This document shows, piece by piece, positions 19,601 to 27,605 of a stretch of DNA of 64,000 nucleotides. Origin of the DNA: Empedobacter sedimenti (GTDB lineage: Bacteria > Bacteroidota > Bacteroidia > Flavobacteriales > Weeksellaceae); assembly GCF_030005555.1 (NCBI RefSeq), contig NZ_JASCQG010000005.1:112509-176508 (forward strand). The letters run 5' to 3'. The translations under genes were made by a program, and so were the position numbers. Below the pieces are notes generated by a model. The model worked only from the letters and a program-made list of their open reading frames with translations, ran no database searches and was not told the DNA's origin. How positions within the stretch are numbered: the first letter of the stretch is position 1; each line of letters opens with the position of its first letter.

Positions 19601-20714
19601 ATTTGGATTGAAATTACCAGAAAGTTTAAGTAATTATAATTATTACGGACGTGGACCAATCAATAATTATGCGGATCGTAAGACAGCACAAAACATCGAA
19701 TTATATAAAAGTACGGTTAAAGATCAGTTTGTACCTTGGCCAAACCCTCAAAGTATGAGTAATAATGAGGAAATTAGATGGAGTTCTTTAACTGACAATT
19801 CTGGAAATGGAGTTGTTTTTGTAAGCAAAAATGTAATGTCGACTTCTGTTTTACCTTGGAGCGAATTAGAATTGACATTAGCATCACATCCATACAAATT
19901 ACCAAAAAGTAACGGAACATATATGCATTTAGACGCTGGCGTTACAGGACTTGGTGGAAATAGTTGTGGACAAGGACCGCCATTAGAGCAAGATCGTGTA
20001 AAACCAAATGCTACGATTTTCGGTTTTATTATTCGTCCTATTCAACATAACAATTATGCAACTCAAGCCAAAGTAAAAGGAGCTGGAGATTCGCCACTTG
20101 TTATTACGCGAAATAAAACTGGTGAAGTAACAATTTTAAGCCAAAATCAAAACGCAGATTTGTACTACAAAATCGGAAATGGGAAAGAAACGAAGTATAC
20201 AGAACCTTTCAAATTGAGAGATGCCAATACAATTGTAACATGGGATAAAAATAATCCAAACATCAAAGTTTCTTCAAAATTTACTAAAATAGAAACTATT
20301 CCGTTGCAAGTCGTTTTTGCGTCGAGTCAAGAAACTGGTGAAGGAGATGCGAAGAATTTGGTAGATGGAAACCCAAGCTCTATTTGGCATACAATGTACT
20401 CTGTAACTGTTGCACAATATCCGCATTGGGTAGATTTTGATGCAGGAGATTTCAAAATGATTAAAGGGTTTACTTATTTGCCTCGCCAAGATGGAGCAAA
20501 TGGTAACATAAAAGATTATAGAATTCAAATCAGTTTAGATGGTAAAAACTGGAGTAATCCAATCAAAGAAGGTTCTTTCGAGAAAAACACTAAACTGCAA
20601 ACAATATTGTTTGACAAACCAATTCGCGGAAGATATATTCGTTTCACAGCTTTAAGTTCTCAAAATGGACAAGATTACGCTGCTGGATCAGAATTTGGAG
20701 TTTTAGTGAACTAA
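16632..20714 (+). CDS. Secreted GH2 beta-galactosidase with C-terminal F5/8 type C domain
   Basis: Glycoside hydrolase family 2 enzyme of the LacZ type: sugar-binding jelly roll, Ig-like domain, TIM barrel with acid/base Glu553 in SLGNEAGPG and nucleophile Glu616 in HISEYAHGMGN, then small-chain and C-terminal beta domains (WAPxxND-type APMDNDNWAYQQW). After about residue 1140 come a chitobiase/beta-hexosaminidase C-terminal-like stretch and a discoidin-type carbohydrate-binding module (about 1220-1358). Signal peptide ends in FAQ, so periplasmic or surface. A second ATG at 16647 gives a cleaner signal peptide. Not in a polysaccharide-utilisation locus: no SusC/SusD nearby. Confidence 0.93.
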   Translation: MLIEKMNLITKYSKVIVATLVVQATFAQTNPSIENPFTQSLGGFNYGSKNSPDGNEWESPMNLSFNKELPKSYFFSFENQNQAVKLLPENSPYWMNLNGTWKFNWVKKPDERPKKFYENNYDTSSWADVPVPMSWNIYGIQKNGDLKYGVPIYVNQKVIFQHAVKVDDWKGGVMREPNKDWTTYIYRNEVGSYKRTFDVPKNWDGRDIYINFDGVDSFFYIWINGKYVGFSKNSRNLASFNITDYLNKKGENSVAVEVYRNSDASFLEAQDMFRLPGIFRTVSLTSKPKVQIRDIVAIPEVTNNYKDGELNISADIRNLSKKAAKGYKIAYTLYQNKLYSDETEKVTTTEYVINSDAVTINPNSSSIYKQTLKLKNANLWSAERPYRYTLVGELKDAKNKTVETISTNVGFRKVEIKDTKAEDDEFGLAGRYFYVNGKTVKLKGVNRHETNPEKGKVVTRQQMEEEIKLMKRANINHVRNSHYPDDPYWYYLCDKYGIYLEDEANLESHQYYYGEASISHPKEWRDAHVARNVEMVHATINHPSIVIWSLGNEAGPGNNFVEAYNAIKKIDTSRPVQYERNNAIVDMGSNQYPSINWVRGAVQGNYKLKYPFHISEYAHGMGNAAGNLIDYWEAMESTNFFMGGAIWDWVDQAMYYYDKDTGEKFLAYGGNFGDKPNDGTFVNNGLVFADLKVKPAYWEVKKVYQNVGVKPANILNGEIEIFNKNYFISLEDYTTEWALYEDGIEIERSTAFIGPKKIIGPREKQIVRLPINQAKLKPSSEYFVKIQFKQNHDQLWAKKDYVQMEEQILVKAADQFPSIEEVQKSNQVTVTDSEKIKTITGNNFSVKFDNQIGTIYSLNYNNQTIIKDGDGPKLDGYRAPMDNDNWAYQQWFQKGVHNLKHKVLSSTSYTRKDGAIVLSYVVESQAPNSASLLGGTSGKFKIEEHKDQPFGENDFKFTSNLVWTIYADGSIELSSSITSNDDSLALARLGFGLKLPESLSNYNYYGRGPINNYADRKTAQNIELYKSTVKDQFVPWPNPQSMSNNEEIRWSSLTDNSGNGVVFVSKNVMSTSVLPWSELELTLASHPYKLPKSNGTYMHLDAGVTGLGGNSCGQGPPLEQDRVKPNATIFGFIIRPIQHNNYATQAKVKGAGDSPLVITRNKTGEVTILSQNQNADLYYKIGNGKETKYTEPFKLRDANTIVTWDKNNPNIKVSSKFTKIETIPLQVVFASSQETGEGDAKNLVDGNPSSIWHTMYSVTVAQYPHWVDFDAGDFKMIKGFTYLPRQDGANGNIKDYRIQISLDGKNWSNPIKEGSFEKNTKLQTILFDKPIRGRYIRFTALSSQNGQDYAAGSEFGVLVN

Positions 20715-20739
20715 TAATTTATTCATAATATTTTCAAAC

Positions 20740-20780
20740 AGAAATTCATATCATGTAAATGGTATGAATTTCTTATTTTA
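20740..20780. terminator. Bidirectional intrinsic terminator
   Basis: 15-bp stem AGAAATTCATATCAT/ATGGTATGAATTTCT with one G-T pair and a GTAA loop, between the beta-galactosidase gene and the converging AraC gene. Confidence 0.85.
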
Positions 20781-21551
20781 ATGCAACTTCTTAATTTTAG
20801 GTTTCGATTTCATCACAGAAAAATACGATGCTGTAAAAGCTGATAAACTCTTATAACCTACTTTATATGCTATTTCGCTTAAAGTAAAACTCATCGTATC
20901 GATTAGTTCTACACTTTTTAAAATACGAATCAATTGCATATATTTCTGAATTGTAATTCCGGTTTCGTTCTTAAAAATTCGTTGCAGATTTCTAACTGAC
21001 ATTTTAGCCTTAATTGCAAGATCTTCAATATCCAAATTATTTGAATAATTTTCGCTCATATACGCGCTAACCAAAAGTAATCTGCTATCTAATAAAATAG
21101 GCAATTGCAAACTCTCGTTCTCGTTACAAAAATTTGGTAAACTACGAAGTAAAGCCTCTAAAAATAGTTGTTGTTCATCATCTTCATTCAGTATTTTATT
21201 CCATTTCTCTGCGTAAAACATCATTTCTTTTAGAACTGTAGGTGCGTTAAAAACGTGTATTTTATTATAAAACTCATCATCAAAAGTAGATTTAAACAAA
21301 ATAACCATAGGGTTCACCTTTTTCGAATGTGATGTTGTAAAGTGTATTTTATTTGCAGGAATCCAAATGACATAGTTTTGAGGTACAAGAAAAATTTTCT
21401 GTTCAATATGAAAATATTGATAACCTTGCTCAACATAGTTTAATTGAAAATATTCATGAGAGTGTTCTATCTCATCATGTTTCCAATTTTTCTCATACCA
21501 AACATATGTATCAGAGCTTACTTGATTAGAATATTCACCCTTCTCTATCAT
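20778..21551 (-). CDS. AraC family transcriptional regulator (NimR-like context)
   Basis: 257 residues: N-terminal cupin (HSHEYFQLNYVEQGYQYFHIEQKIFLVPQ, about 25-90) for effector sensing and a C-terminal double helix-turn-helix (SVRNLQRIFKNETGITIQKYMQ and TLSEIAYKVGYKSLSAFTASYF). Divergent to a CynX/NimT-type MFS gene, the same arrangement as NimR-NimT of Escherichia coli, so it probably controls that exporter. An 8-bp inverted repeat in the shared 83-bp gap is a candidate operator. Confidence 0.92.
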   Translation of the reverse strand: MIEKGEYSNQVSSDTYVWYEKNWKHDEIEHSHEYFQLNYVEQGYQYFHIEQKIFLVPQNYVIWIPANKIHFTTSHSKKVNPMVILFKSTFDDEFYNKIHVFNAPTVLKEMMFYAEKWNKILNEDDEQQLFLEALLRSLPNFCNENESLQLPILLDSRLLLVSAYMSENYSNNLDIEDLAIKAKMSVRNLQRIFKNETGITIQKYMQLIRILKSVELIDTMSFTLSEIAYKVGYKSLSAFTASYFSVMKSKPKIKKLH

Positions 21552-21556
21552 AACAA

Positions 21557-21600
21557 TGTCGTTTCAAATGTAATTTATGGCAAAGTTAATAAAAACGACA
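21557..21600. promoter_or_regulatory. Inverted repeat between divergent AraC and MFS genes
   Basis: TGTCGTTT at 21557-21564 and AAACGACA at 21593-21600, 28 nt apart, with CAA/TTG symmetry continuing outside. A minus-strand -7 (TACATTTG, 21565-21572) lies inside and a plus-strand -7 (TAAATTTG, 21605-21612) just outside. Candidate regulator site. Confidence 0.4.
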
Positions 21601-21634
21601 ATTGTAAATTTGCAAAAGAATTAATCATACAAAC

Positions 21635-22831
21635 ATGAAAATAGAAAATAATAATAAAACTACATTTTGGCTAAGTATTGGCGTAGTTCTATTCGTTTCA
21701 ATTAATTTACGTGCTCCAATCACAGCAGTAAGTCCAATTTTAGACGAAATAAAATCTGTATTACATATCAATAATTTACAAGCTAGTTTACTTACATCTA
21801 TCCCTTTAATTGTTTTTGCAAGTTGCTCTATTTTAGTTAGTAAAGCTATTTCTAAATTTAATATTAGACATAGTCTTATCTTTTCAATTCTTATCCTAAT
21901 TGTTGGTTTATCACTCAGAATTTATGGTAATATTGAATTATTGTATATAGGATCGTTGCTTCTTGGAATAGGAATTTGTATCGGAAATGTATTAACTCCA
22001 GCCTATATTAAAGAACTTTTTCCTAATAAAATTGGAATAATGACTGGTATTTTCTCCGTTTCGATGAGTTTAGTTGCTGCATTAGCTTCGGGTCTAAGTA
22101 TTTCGATCGGGAAATGGACAGAAAGTAGATGGAAAGGTTCATTAGGCATTTGGATTATTGGAGCTCTAATTGCGCTAATTATTGTCGTTTTAGAATCTTT
22201 TTTTGGTAAAAACATTCAATCAAAAGTAGCAAAGACTCCTAAAAATATAAAATTCAATATCTTTCGCTCTTCACAAGCCTGGAATATCAGTGTTTTTATG
22301 GGGACTCAATCTTTAATTTATTATTGTCTTGTAGCCTTATTACCAACTTTATTAATAGATTTCGGAATGAGTAAAGTAGAATCAGGTTGGGTTTTCTCTA
22401 TCTTACAATTAGCTATGTTACCAGCCATGTTATTCAGCCCAATGATTGCAAGTAAAATGCAGAACCCAAAAGTCATGGTAAACTTAACAACTATACTATA
22501 TTGCATTGGAATAATTTTACTGATTACAACCAAAACCCAATTTATATATCTAAGTGCAATCTTGATTGGTTTTGCAGGAGGTTTAGCTTTTAGTCTTTCT
22601 ATTCTTTTTTTCTCAATTCGAAGTAAAACAATCGCAGGTACCATAAAAATTTCGGGAATGGCACAATCTATTGGGTACTTAATCGCTGCATTTGGTCCAC
22701 CTATTTTTGGAAAATTATATGATTTTGACTCATCTTGGTCTTATTCGCTTTATTTCTTATTATTGACTATTTGTATAATGACATATTTTGGAAGAAAAGC
22801 CTGTAAACCGAAATTTATTGAAGAAAATTAA
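21635..22831 (+). CDS. MFS transporter of the CynX/NimT type
   Basis: 398 residues with 12 predicted membrane helices in two bundles of six. The first periplasmic turn INLRAPITAVSPIL is characteristic of the cyanate/2-nitroimidazole (CynX/NimT/YycB) branch of the major facilitator superfamily. Divergently transcribed from an AraC regulator. Probably an exporter of a small organic compound; substrate cannot be assigned. Confidence 0.88.
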   Translation: MKIENNNKTTFWLSIGVVLFVSINLRAPITAVSPILDEIKSVLHINNLQASLLTSIPLIVFASCSILVSKAISKFNIRHSLIFSILILIVGLSLRIYGNIELLYIGSLLLGIGICIGNVLTPAYIKELFPNKIGIMTGIFSVSMSLVAALASGLSISIGKWTESRWKGSLGIWIIGALIALIIVVLESFFGKNIQSKVAKTPKNIKFNIFRSSQAWNISVFMGTQSLIYYCLVALLPTLLIDFGMSKVESGWVFSILQLAMLPAMLFSPMIASKMQNPKVMVNLTTILYCIGIILLITTKTQFIYLSAILIGFAGGLAFSLSILFFSIRSKTIAGTIKISGMAQSIGYLIAAFGPPIFGKLYDFDSSWSYSLYFLLLTICIMTYFGRKACKPKFIEEN

Positions 22832-22899
22832 ACAAACTTATTAAGTAATTCTGAGCTATAATAATTACTTTTAATGAAGCTAATAACACAAAAAAAGTA

Positions 22900-23691
22900 A
22901 TGAAAAACCGATTTCCGCAACGCATTGTTTCCTTAACAGAAGAAGGAACCGAAATTCTGTATAACATTAACGAACAACATCGTTTAGTAGGAATTAGTGG
23001 ATTTACGTATCGTCCGCCGCAAGCTCGAAAAGAAAAACCTAAAGTTTCCACTTTTTTGGATGCAAAATTTGAAGAAATTATAGAGTTAAAGCCGGATTTG
23101 GTTGTTGGATATTCGGATTTACAAGCTGATATTGCGGCAGAATTAATCAGAAGAGGAATTAATGTTTTTATTTTTAATCATCGAACTGTTGACGAAATTT
23201 TAAATATGATTTTGCAATTTACTTCGTTGATTGGTTGCCAAGAAAAAGGACTGAAATTGGTCGAATCTTACGAGAAGAAACTCGAGGAAGTAAAACAACA
23301 AGCAGATCTCCTTCCCTATCATCCAACTGTTTTTTTTGAAGAATGGGACGAACCAATTATTTCGGGAAGTGCTTGGGTAAATGATTTGATAGAAATTGCT
23401 GGTGGAAAATTAGCTTTTCCGGAACTCAAAAATAAAGCCTTAGCAAAAGATCGTATTCTGTTAGATGAACAAGTGATCGAACGTAATCCTGAAATTATTA
23501 TCGGTTCTTGGTGTGGAAAAATGTTTAAACCAGAAAAAGTAAAACAACGAATTGGTTTTGAAAATGTAAAAGCTGTACAACAAAATCAGTTATACGAAAT
23601 AAAATCTGAATTGATTTTACAACCTGGTCCTGCTGCCTTAACAGATGGTTTGGATAAAATTGTGGAGATTATAAAAAGTTATACGTTTTAG
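22900..23691 (+). CDS. BtuF-like ABC substrate-binding domain protein without signal peptide
   Basis: Matches periplasmic-binding proteins for cobalamin/iron chelates: RIVSLTEEGTEILYNI, EIIELKPDLVVGYSD, VFFEEWDEPIISGSAWVNDLIEIAGG and RNPEIIIGSW. Two lobes with a long linking helix, 263 residues. There is no signal peptide, which is known for a group of annotated cobalamin-binding proteins in this phylum; it may act in the cytoplasm. Follows the MFS gene after 68 bases. Ligand not proven. Confidence 0.82.
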   Translation: MKNRFPQRIVSLTEEGTEILYNINEQHRLVGISGFTYRPPQARKEKPKVSTFLDAKFEEIIELKPDLVVGYSDLQADIAAELIRRGINVFIFNHRTVDEILNMILQFTSLIGCQEKGLKLVESYEKKLEEVKQQADLLPYHPTVFFEEWDEPIISGSAWVNDLIEIAGGKLAFPELKNKALAKDRILLDEQVIERNPEIIIGSWCGKMFKPEKVKQRIGFENVKAVQQNQLYEIKSELILQPGPAALTDGLDKIVEIIKSYTF

Positions 23692-23721
23692 GTAGTAAGT
23701 CTTAAGTAGAAAAAATAAATT

Positions 23722-24030
23722 ATGGATGCAGATTTTTTAATTTTATATAGTAAGATAATAATATTACTACACTTTATATTTGATATTCTTCTATTAATTA
23801 GCGCATTTATTGCAAACAGAAAAAAAATAATTTTTAGTAATTATCTAATTTTCATCACCATTTCTATCCTACTATTATCAATAATAAAATTAGCTATAAA
23901 AAACTATTTTGATGTTTCAATTTATGAGCTAAATATAGTTACAACTATTCTCGAAAAACTTTTATACATAGCTTTCGGAGTTATCTTAATTCTTGGAATT
24001 TCTAAATTAAAAATCAATAAAGAGGAATAA
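23722..24030 (+). CDS. Small membrane protein of unknown function (102 aa)
   Basis: Three hydrophobic helices (about residues 8-30, 37-60 and 74-97), very rich in Ile and Leu, with a short charged tail KINKEE. Starts 30 bases after the BtuF-like gene and shares its terminator, so probably cotranscribed. No recognised family. Confidence 0.65.
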   Translation: MDADFLILYSKIIILLHFIFDILLLISAFIANRKKIIFSNYLIFITISILLLSIIKLAIKNYFDVSIYELNIVTTILEKLLYIAFGVILILGISKLKINKEE

Positions 24031-24032
24031 AA

Positions 24033-24060
24033 AAATCCCGCTTTTCAGCGGGATTTAATT
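24033..24060. terminator. Bidirectional intrinsic terminator
   Basis: 10-bp stem AAATCCCGCT/AGCGGGATTT with TTTC loop, between converging genes; it reaches the murB stop codon. Confidence 0.88.
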
Positions 24061-25079
24061 TATTGTATAATATTGACTTCTCTAACCAATGTTACACCAT
24101 ATTTGGCTTTCACATCTTCTATAATTCGTTCAGATAAATCATATATTTCGCGTCCAGTTGCATTGCCATAATTCACCAAAACCAAAGCTTGTTTATCATG
24201 AACTCCCGCATCACCAAAACGTTTTCCTTTCCAACCTGCGTGTTCTATCAACCAACCTGCGGCTAATTTCACACCTGAATCAGTTTTGTAATGAGAAATT
24301 TCCGGATGAAGTTTTTCTATTTCAGCAAATTCTTCATTCGAAATGACAGGATTCTTAAAGAAACTTCCTGAATTTCCTATTTGCGAAGGATCTGGTAATT
24401 TACTTTGACGAATTTTAATCACAGCTGCACTAATCTCTTGAATCGTTGGATCAAAAATTTGCTCCTTCTCCAATTCAGATTTTATCGCACCATACTCTAC
24501 ATGAAGTTGGTGATTTTTCTTCGTCAACTTAAATGTAACTGCAACCAAAACATATTGTCCTTTCAACTCATTTTTGAAAACAGATTCACGGTAACCAAAA
24601 TGACATTCTTCATTTGTAAAAGTGCGCTCATCTCCTGTTTCCAAAACTAATGTTTGAACTTCTTCGATATAATCTTTGACTTCAACGCCATACGCACCAA
24701 TATTTTGCATCGGCGCAGTACCTACATTTCCAGGAATCAACGAAAGATTTTCTAATCCTCCGAAATCATTTTGCAACGTCCATTCAACAAAATTGTGCCA
24801 ATTCTCGCTTCCTTGCGCTTTAACGTACACAAAATCATCATCTTCGTTGATAATTTCGATTCCTTTCAAATTCAGTTTTAACACAACACCCGGAAAATCA
24901 TCTACAAAAAGCATATTACTTCCTCCACCAATAAATAAAATCGGTAAATCTTTTTGACGACGAAAAACCAACACTTTTCGTAAATCTTGAATAGTTGCAA
25001 CATCAGCAAAATATTTTGCCTTTGCCTCTATTCCAAATGTGTTATATAATTTTAATGAATAATTTTCGATGATTTCCAT
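24060..25079 (-). CDS. murB: UDP-N-acetylenolpyruvoylglucosamine reductase
   Basis: Flavoenzyme of peptidoglycan precursor synthesis, reducing the enolpyruvyl group with NADPH. FAD-binding motif FIGGGSNMLF (49-58), NVGTAPMQNIGAYGVEV, YRESVFK, catalytic-serine segment IGNSGSFFKNP near residue 235, and the end HDKQALVLVNYGNATG. I chose the ATG at 25079 (MEIIENYSLK, 339 aa); the ten residues upstream add nothing conserved. Confidence 0.95.
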   Translation of the reverse strand: MEIIENYSLKLYNTFGIEAKAKYFADVATIQDLRKVLVFRRQKDLPILFIGGGSNMLFVDDFPGVVLKLNLKGIEIINEDDDFVYVKAQGSENWHNFVEWTLQNDFGGLENLSLIPGNVGTAPMQNIGAYGVEVKDYIEEVQTLVLETGDERTFTNEECHFGYRESVFKNELKGQYVLVAVTFKLTKKNHQLHVEYGAIKSELEKEQIFDPTIQEISAAVIKIRQSKLPDPSQIGNSGSFFKNPVISNEEFAEIEKLHPEISHYKTDSGVKLAAGWLIEHAGWKGKRFGDAGVHDKQALVLVNYGNATGREIYDLSERIIEDVKAKYGVTLVREVNIIQ

Positions 25080-25159
25080 CTTACTTATATTTTCTACTTC
25101 TGACAGCAACTTATTGTCATATTAATTTATGACAATAAGTCAAAACTGACAAATATTTT

Positions 25160-26359
25160 TTATCTAATTGTTCCTGGATATTGCTCCAAAGCTTCTTTCA
25201 ATAATTCGACTGAACGAACTAAATCTTCTTCTTTCAAAACATAAGCCAAACGAACTTCTTGTATTCCTGAATTTGGAGTTGAATAAAATCCTGCTCCTGG
25301 TGCTAACATAACTGTTTCTCCATTTGATGAGAACGATTCTAATAACCAAATTGCGAATTTCTCTGCACTATCAACCGGCAACTGAATCATACAATAGAAA
25401 GCTCCTTTTGGATTTGGACAAACCACACCCGGAATTTGCTGTAAACCTGCTACTAATGTATTACGACGTTTTAAATATTCTGTACGACAATCTTCAAAAT
25501 AAGTACCAACATTTCTGTGGGCTAAAGTTGCAATGTATTGAGAAATTTCAACAGGACTTAAACGAGCTTGTGCATATAACATTGCAGCTTTTAAGAATTT
25601 TTCATTACGAGAAATCAAAGCGCCAGAACGAGCTCCACATAAAGAAAAACGTTTTGATTCTGAGTCAATTACAATTGCATTATCTTTTAATTCTGGGAAA
25701 CTTAAAACAGATGTAAATTCTTCTTCTGTGTATAAATATTCAGCATAAACTTCATCTGCAATTAAATAAATATCGTGTTTAAGTACTAAATCTTTTAATT
25801 GCGTTAATTCTTCTTTAGAATAAACATATCCAGTTGGATTGCCTGGATTACAAATTAAAATTGCACGTGTTTTATCTGTAATTTTCTTTGCAAACTCTTC
25901 AATTGATGGTAAAGCAAAATTTTGCTCAATTCCAGAAGGTACAGGAACAATATTTACATCATTTTCGCACGTAAAACCATTATAGTTTGCGTAAAAAGGT
26001 TCTGGAATAATGATTTCATCACCTGGATTTGCAATAATTCCGAAGATAAATAATAACGCTTCCGATCCTCCTAAAGTTGCAATAAAATTTTCTGGACCAA
26101 GATCAATTCCACGATTTTTAAAATAATCTGCCAAAGCTTGACGGTAATCTAATGTACCCTCAGAATGCGTATAAGAAATAATATTCGAAGGAAATTCTTT
26201 TAATCCTTCTAATACCGCTTTTGGCGACTCTATATCAGGTTGCCCAATGTTTAAGTGATAAACTTTAGTTCCTCTTTTTTTCGCTGCATCAGCGTATGGC
26301 ACCAACTTTCTGATTGGAGAAGCTGGCATATTTTGAGACTTTTGTGATAAGATTAACAT
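25160..26359 (-). CDS. PLP-dependent class I/II aminotransferase (aspartate aminotransferase-like)
   Basis: Fold-type I aminotransferase: NPGNPTG at 171-177, ADEVYAEY at 201-208 with the PLP-contacting Asp and Tyr, Schiff-base Lys236 in DSESKRFSLCGARSG, and a C-terminal RLAYV with the substrate-binding Arg. Length 399 typical. Lies 80 bases before murB on the same strand. Amino-donor specificity (Asp, Met or aromatic) cannot be fixed from motifs. Confidence 0.93.
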   Translation of the reverse strand: MLILSQKSQNMPASPIRKLVPYADAAKKRGTKVYHLNIGQPDIESPKAVLEGLKEFPSNIISYTHSEGTLDYRQALADYFKNRGIDLGPENFIATLGGSEALLFIFGIIANPGDEIIIPEPFYANYNGFTCENDVNIVPVPSGIEQNFALPSIEEFAKKITDKTRAILICNPGNPTGYVYSKEELTQLKDLVLKHDIYLIADEVYAEYLYTEEEFTSVLSFPELKDNAIVIDSESKRFSLCGARSGALISRNEKFLKAAMLYAQARLSPVEISQYIATLAHRNVGTYFEDCRTEYLKRRNTLVAGLQQIPGVVCPNPKGAFYCMIQLPVDSAEKFAIWLLESFSSNGETVMLAPGAGFYSTPNSGIQEVRLAYVLKEEDLVRSVELLKEALEQYPGTIR

Positions 26360-26459
26360 TTATTGTAATTTTTTAAATTCGAATTAGATTCTTTGGTATT
26401 GTTTTTGTAAATTTATTGGTGTAAATATAAATACGTTTAATCTCAAAAAAAACTTTATT

Positions 26460-26819
26460 ATGAGTAAATTAAATAATGCGACAAAATTATTAGCAGGTTT
26501 AGCAATCGGAACAGCAATCGGAGCAGTAGTAGGTTTATTATATGCACCAGAATCAGGAAAAGACACACGTAAAAAACTGAAAAAAGAAGCTGACAAATAC
26601 AAAAAAGAGTTAGATAAATATGCGAATGATTTTTCTGATAAAGCTAAAAAAACGAAAAAAGAATTAGAAGTTAAATTAGAAGAAGTTAAAGCTAAATTAG
26701 CTGAGCAAAAAGACGAATTCGTTGCTAAAGCAAAAGAAGCTGGAAAAGATTTAAAATCAAAAGCTAATCAAACAAAAGAGGATTTAAAAGACGAGTTCCA
26801 AGAAAACGTTGGAGTTTAA
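26460..26819 (+). CDS. YtxH-like coiled-coil membrane-anchored protein
   Basis: An N-terminal glycine-zipper helix LLAGLAIGTAIGAVVGLLYAP (about 10-30) is followed by ESGKDTRKKL and then a Lys/Glu-rich amphipathic coiled coil to residue 119. This is the YtxH/gas-vesicle-like pattern linked to general stress. First of three small same-strand genes, the others holin-like and unknown. Confidence 0.85.
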   Translation: MSKLNNATKLLAGLAIGTAIGAVVGLLYAPESGKDTRKKLKKEADKYKKELDKYANDFSDKAKKTKKELEVKLEEVKAKLAEQKDEFVAKAKEAGKDLKSKANQTKEDLKDEFQENVGV

Positions 26820-26856
26820 TTTCATTTAAAACACAATAATCCTTATAATTTATAAC

Positions 26857-26864
26857 TAACTTTG
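26857..26864 (+). promoter_or_regulatory. Probable -7 element ahead of the holin-like gene
   Basis: TAACTTTG, 20 bases before the ATG at 26885, suggests the second gene of the trio can also be transcribed on its own. No TTG at the expected distance. Confidence 0.4.
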
Positions 26865-26884
26865 TCTGAAATTAAATCAATTTT

Positions 26885-27235
26885 ATGTTTAATGAACTAA
26901 AAATCTATATTAATAATAGAATAACTTTGGCTAAATACGATCTCGTAGATTCGCTGAGTAATATGTTAGCGAGCGGAATTTATGTATTAATTATAGCCGT
27001 GTTTTCTTTGTTTTTATTATTATTAGGGAGTTTAGCATTAGGATTTATTTTAGGAAGTTATTTTAACGACACAGGATTAGGTTTCCTTACAGTTACAGGA
27101 ATTTATTTCTTCGTAATGGTATTGTGTATTTTATTTAGAAAGAAATTGAAATTGTTTCTTGTAAATATTACAATAGAAAACGCAATGGAAGCAATGTCTA
27201 ACCAAGAAGATGACGAAGACGACGATGAAGAATAA
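26885..27235 (+). CDS. Phage-holin-III-like membrane protein (YqjE-like)
   Basis: 116 residues: amphipathic N-terminus, two strongly hydrophobic helices (about 28-60 and 64-90) separated by a Gly-rich turn, then a very acidic tail QEDDEDDDEE. Proteins of this shape carry the name phage holin family in databases but are chromosomal envelope proteins in Bacteroidetes and proteobacteria (YtxH-YqjE-YqjK-like sets). It overlaps the next gene. Confidence 0.8.
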   Translation: MFNELKIYINNRITLAKYDLVDSLSNMLASGIYVLIIAVFSLFLLLLGSLALGFILGSYFNDTGLGFLTVTGIYFFVMVLCILFRKKLKLFLVNITIENAMEAMSNQEDDEDDDEE

Positions 27236-27551
27236 AGAACAATTATCTGCAATAAAAAATTTGGACGATTTGCGAATGGCAAAACGTAAAATAAAATTAC
27301 AAATGAAACATGCTGAGAATAAGCACGAAAACTCTTTTGTAAATAAAGCAGTTAATCTTGTGACAAATTTAAAATCTGATACAAGTTTTACATCTTCAAG
27401 AGTAGAAAATGCTTTGAATTGGGTTGGTGATAAAGCTGCAGAAAAGTATCCTATGAAAGGAGTAACGAAAGTAGTAATTGCTGGTCTAATTATGATTGCT
27501 GTTCCTATTATTACAAGTAAAATACAGGAATACATCGAAGAAAAATTATAA
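27225..27551 (+). CDS. Small basic protein with C-terminal membrane helix, third gene of the YtxH trio
   Basis: About 108 residues from the ATG at 27225 (another ATG at 27210 is possible); both overlap the holin-like gene end. N-terminal half is a Lys/Arg-rich helix (DDLRMAKRKIKLQMKHAE), C-terminal half holds one membrane helix VVIAGLIMIAVPIITS. The position matches the third member of YtxH/YqjE/YqjK-type cassettes. Function unknown. Confidence 0.75.
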   Translation: MKNKEQLSAIKNLDDLRMAKRKIKLQMKHAENKHENSFVNKAVNLVTNLKSDTSFTSSRVENALNWVGDKAAEKYPMKGVTKVVIAGLIMIAVPIITSKIQEYIEEKL

Positions 27552-27562
27552 AATTATTTGAT

Positions 27563-27595
27563 AAAAAAACCACTCAATATGAGTGGTTTTTTTAT
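27563..27595. terminator. Bidirectional intrinsic terminator
   Basis: Perfect 14-bp stem with core ACCACTCA/TGAGTGGT and loop ATA, A run before and T run after; serves the trio and the converging acyl-CoA synthetase gene. Confidence 0.88.
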
Positions 27596-27605
27596 TTATG
27601 GTGAT

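Noticed and set aside
22815..23051. Antisense open frame of 78 codons at the start of the BtuF-like gene
   Set aside because: Fully overlaps a gene with clear family motifs and has no supporting features of its own.
25324..25716. 130-codon open frame opposite the aminotransferase
   Set aside because: Antisense shadow of a well-supported gene, with no recognisable domain or start context.
26885..27235. Prophage signal from the holin-like protein
   Set aside because: No other phage genes; the YtxH/holin-like/third-gene set is a common chromosomal envelope cassette.
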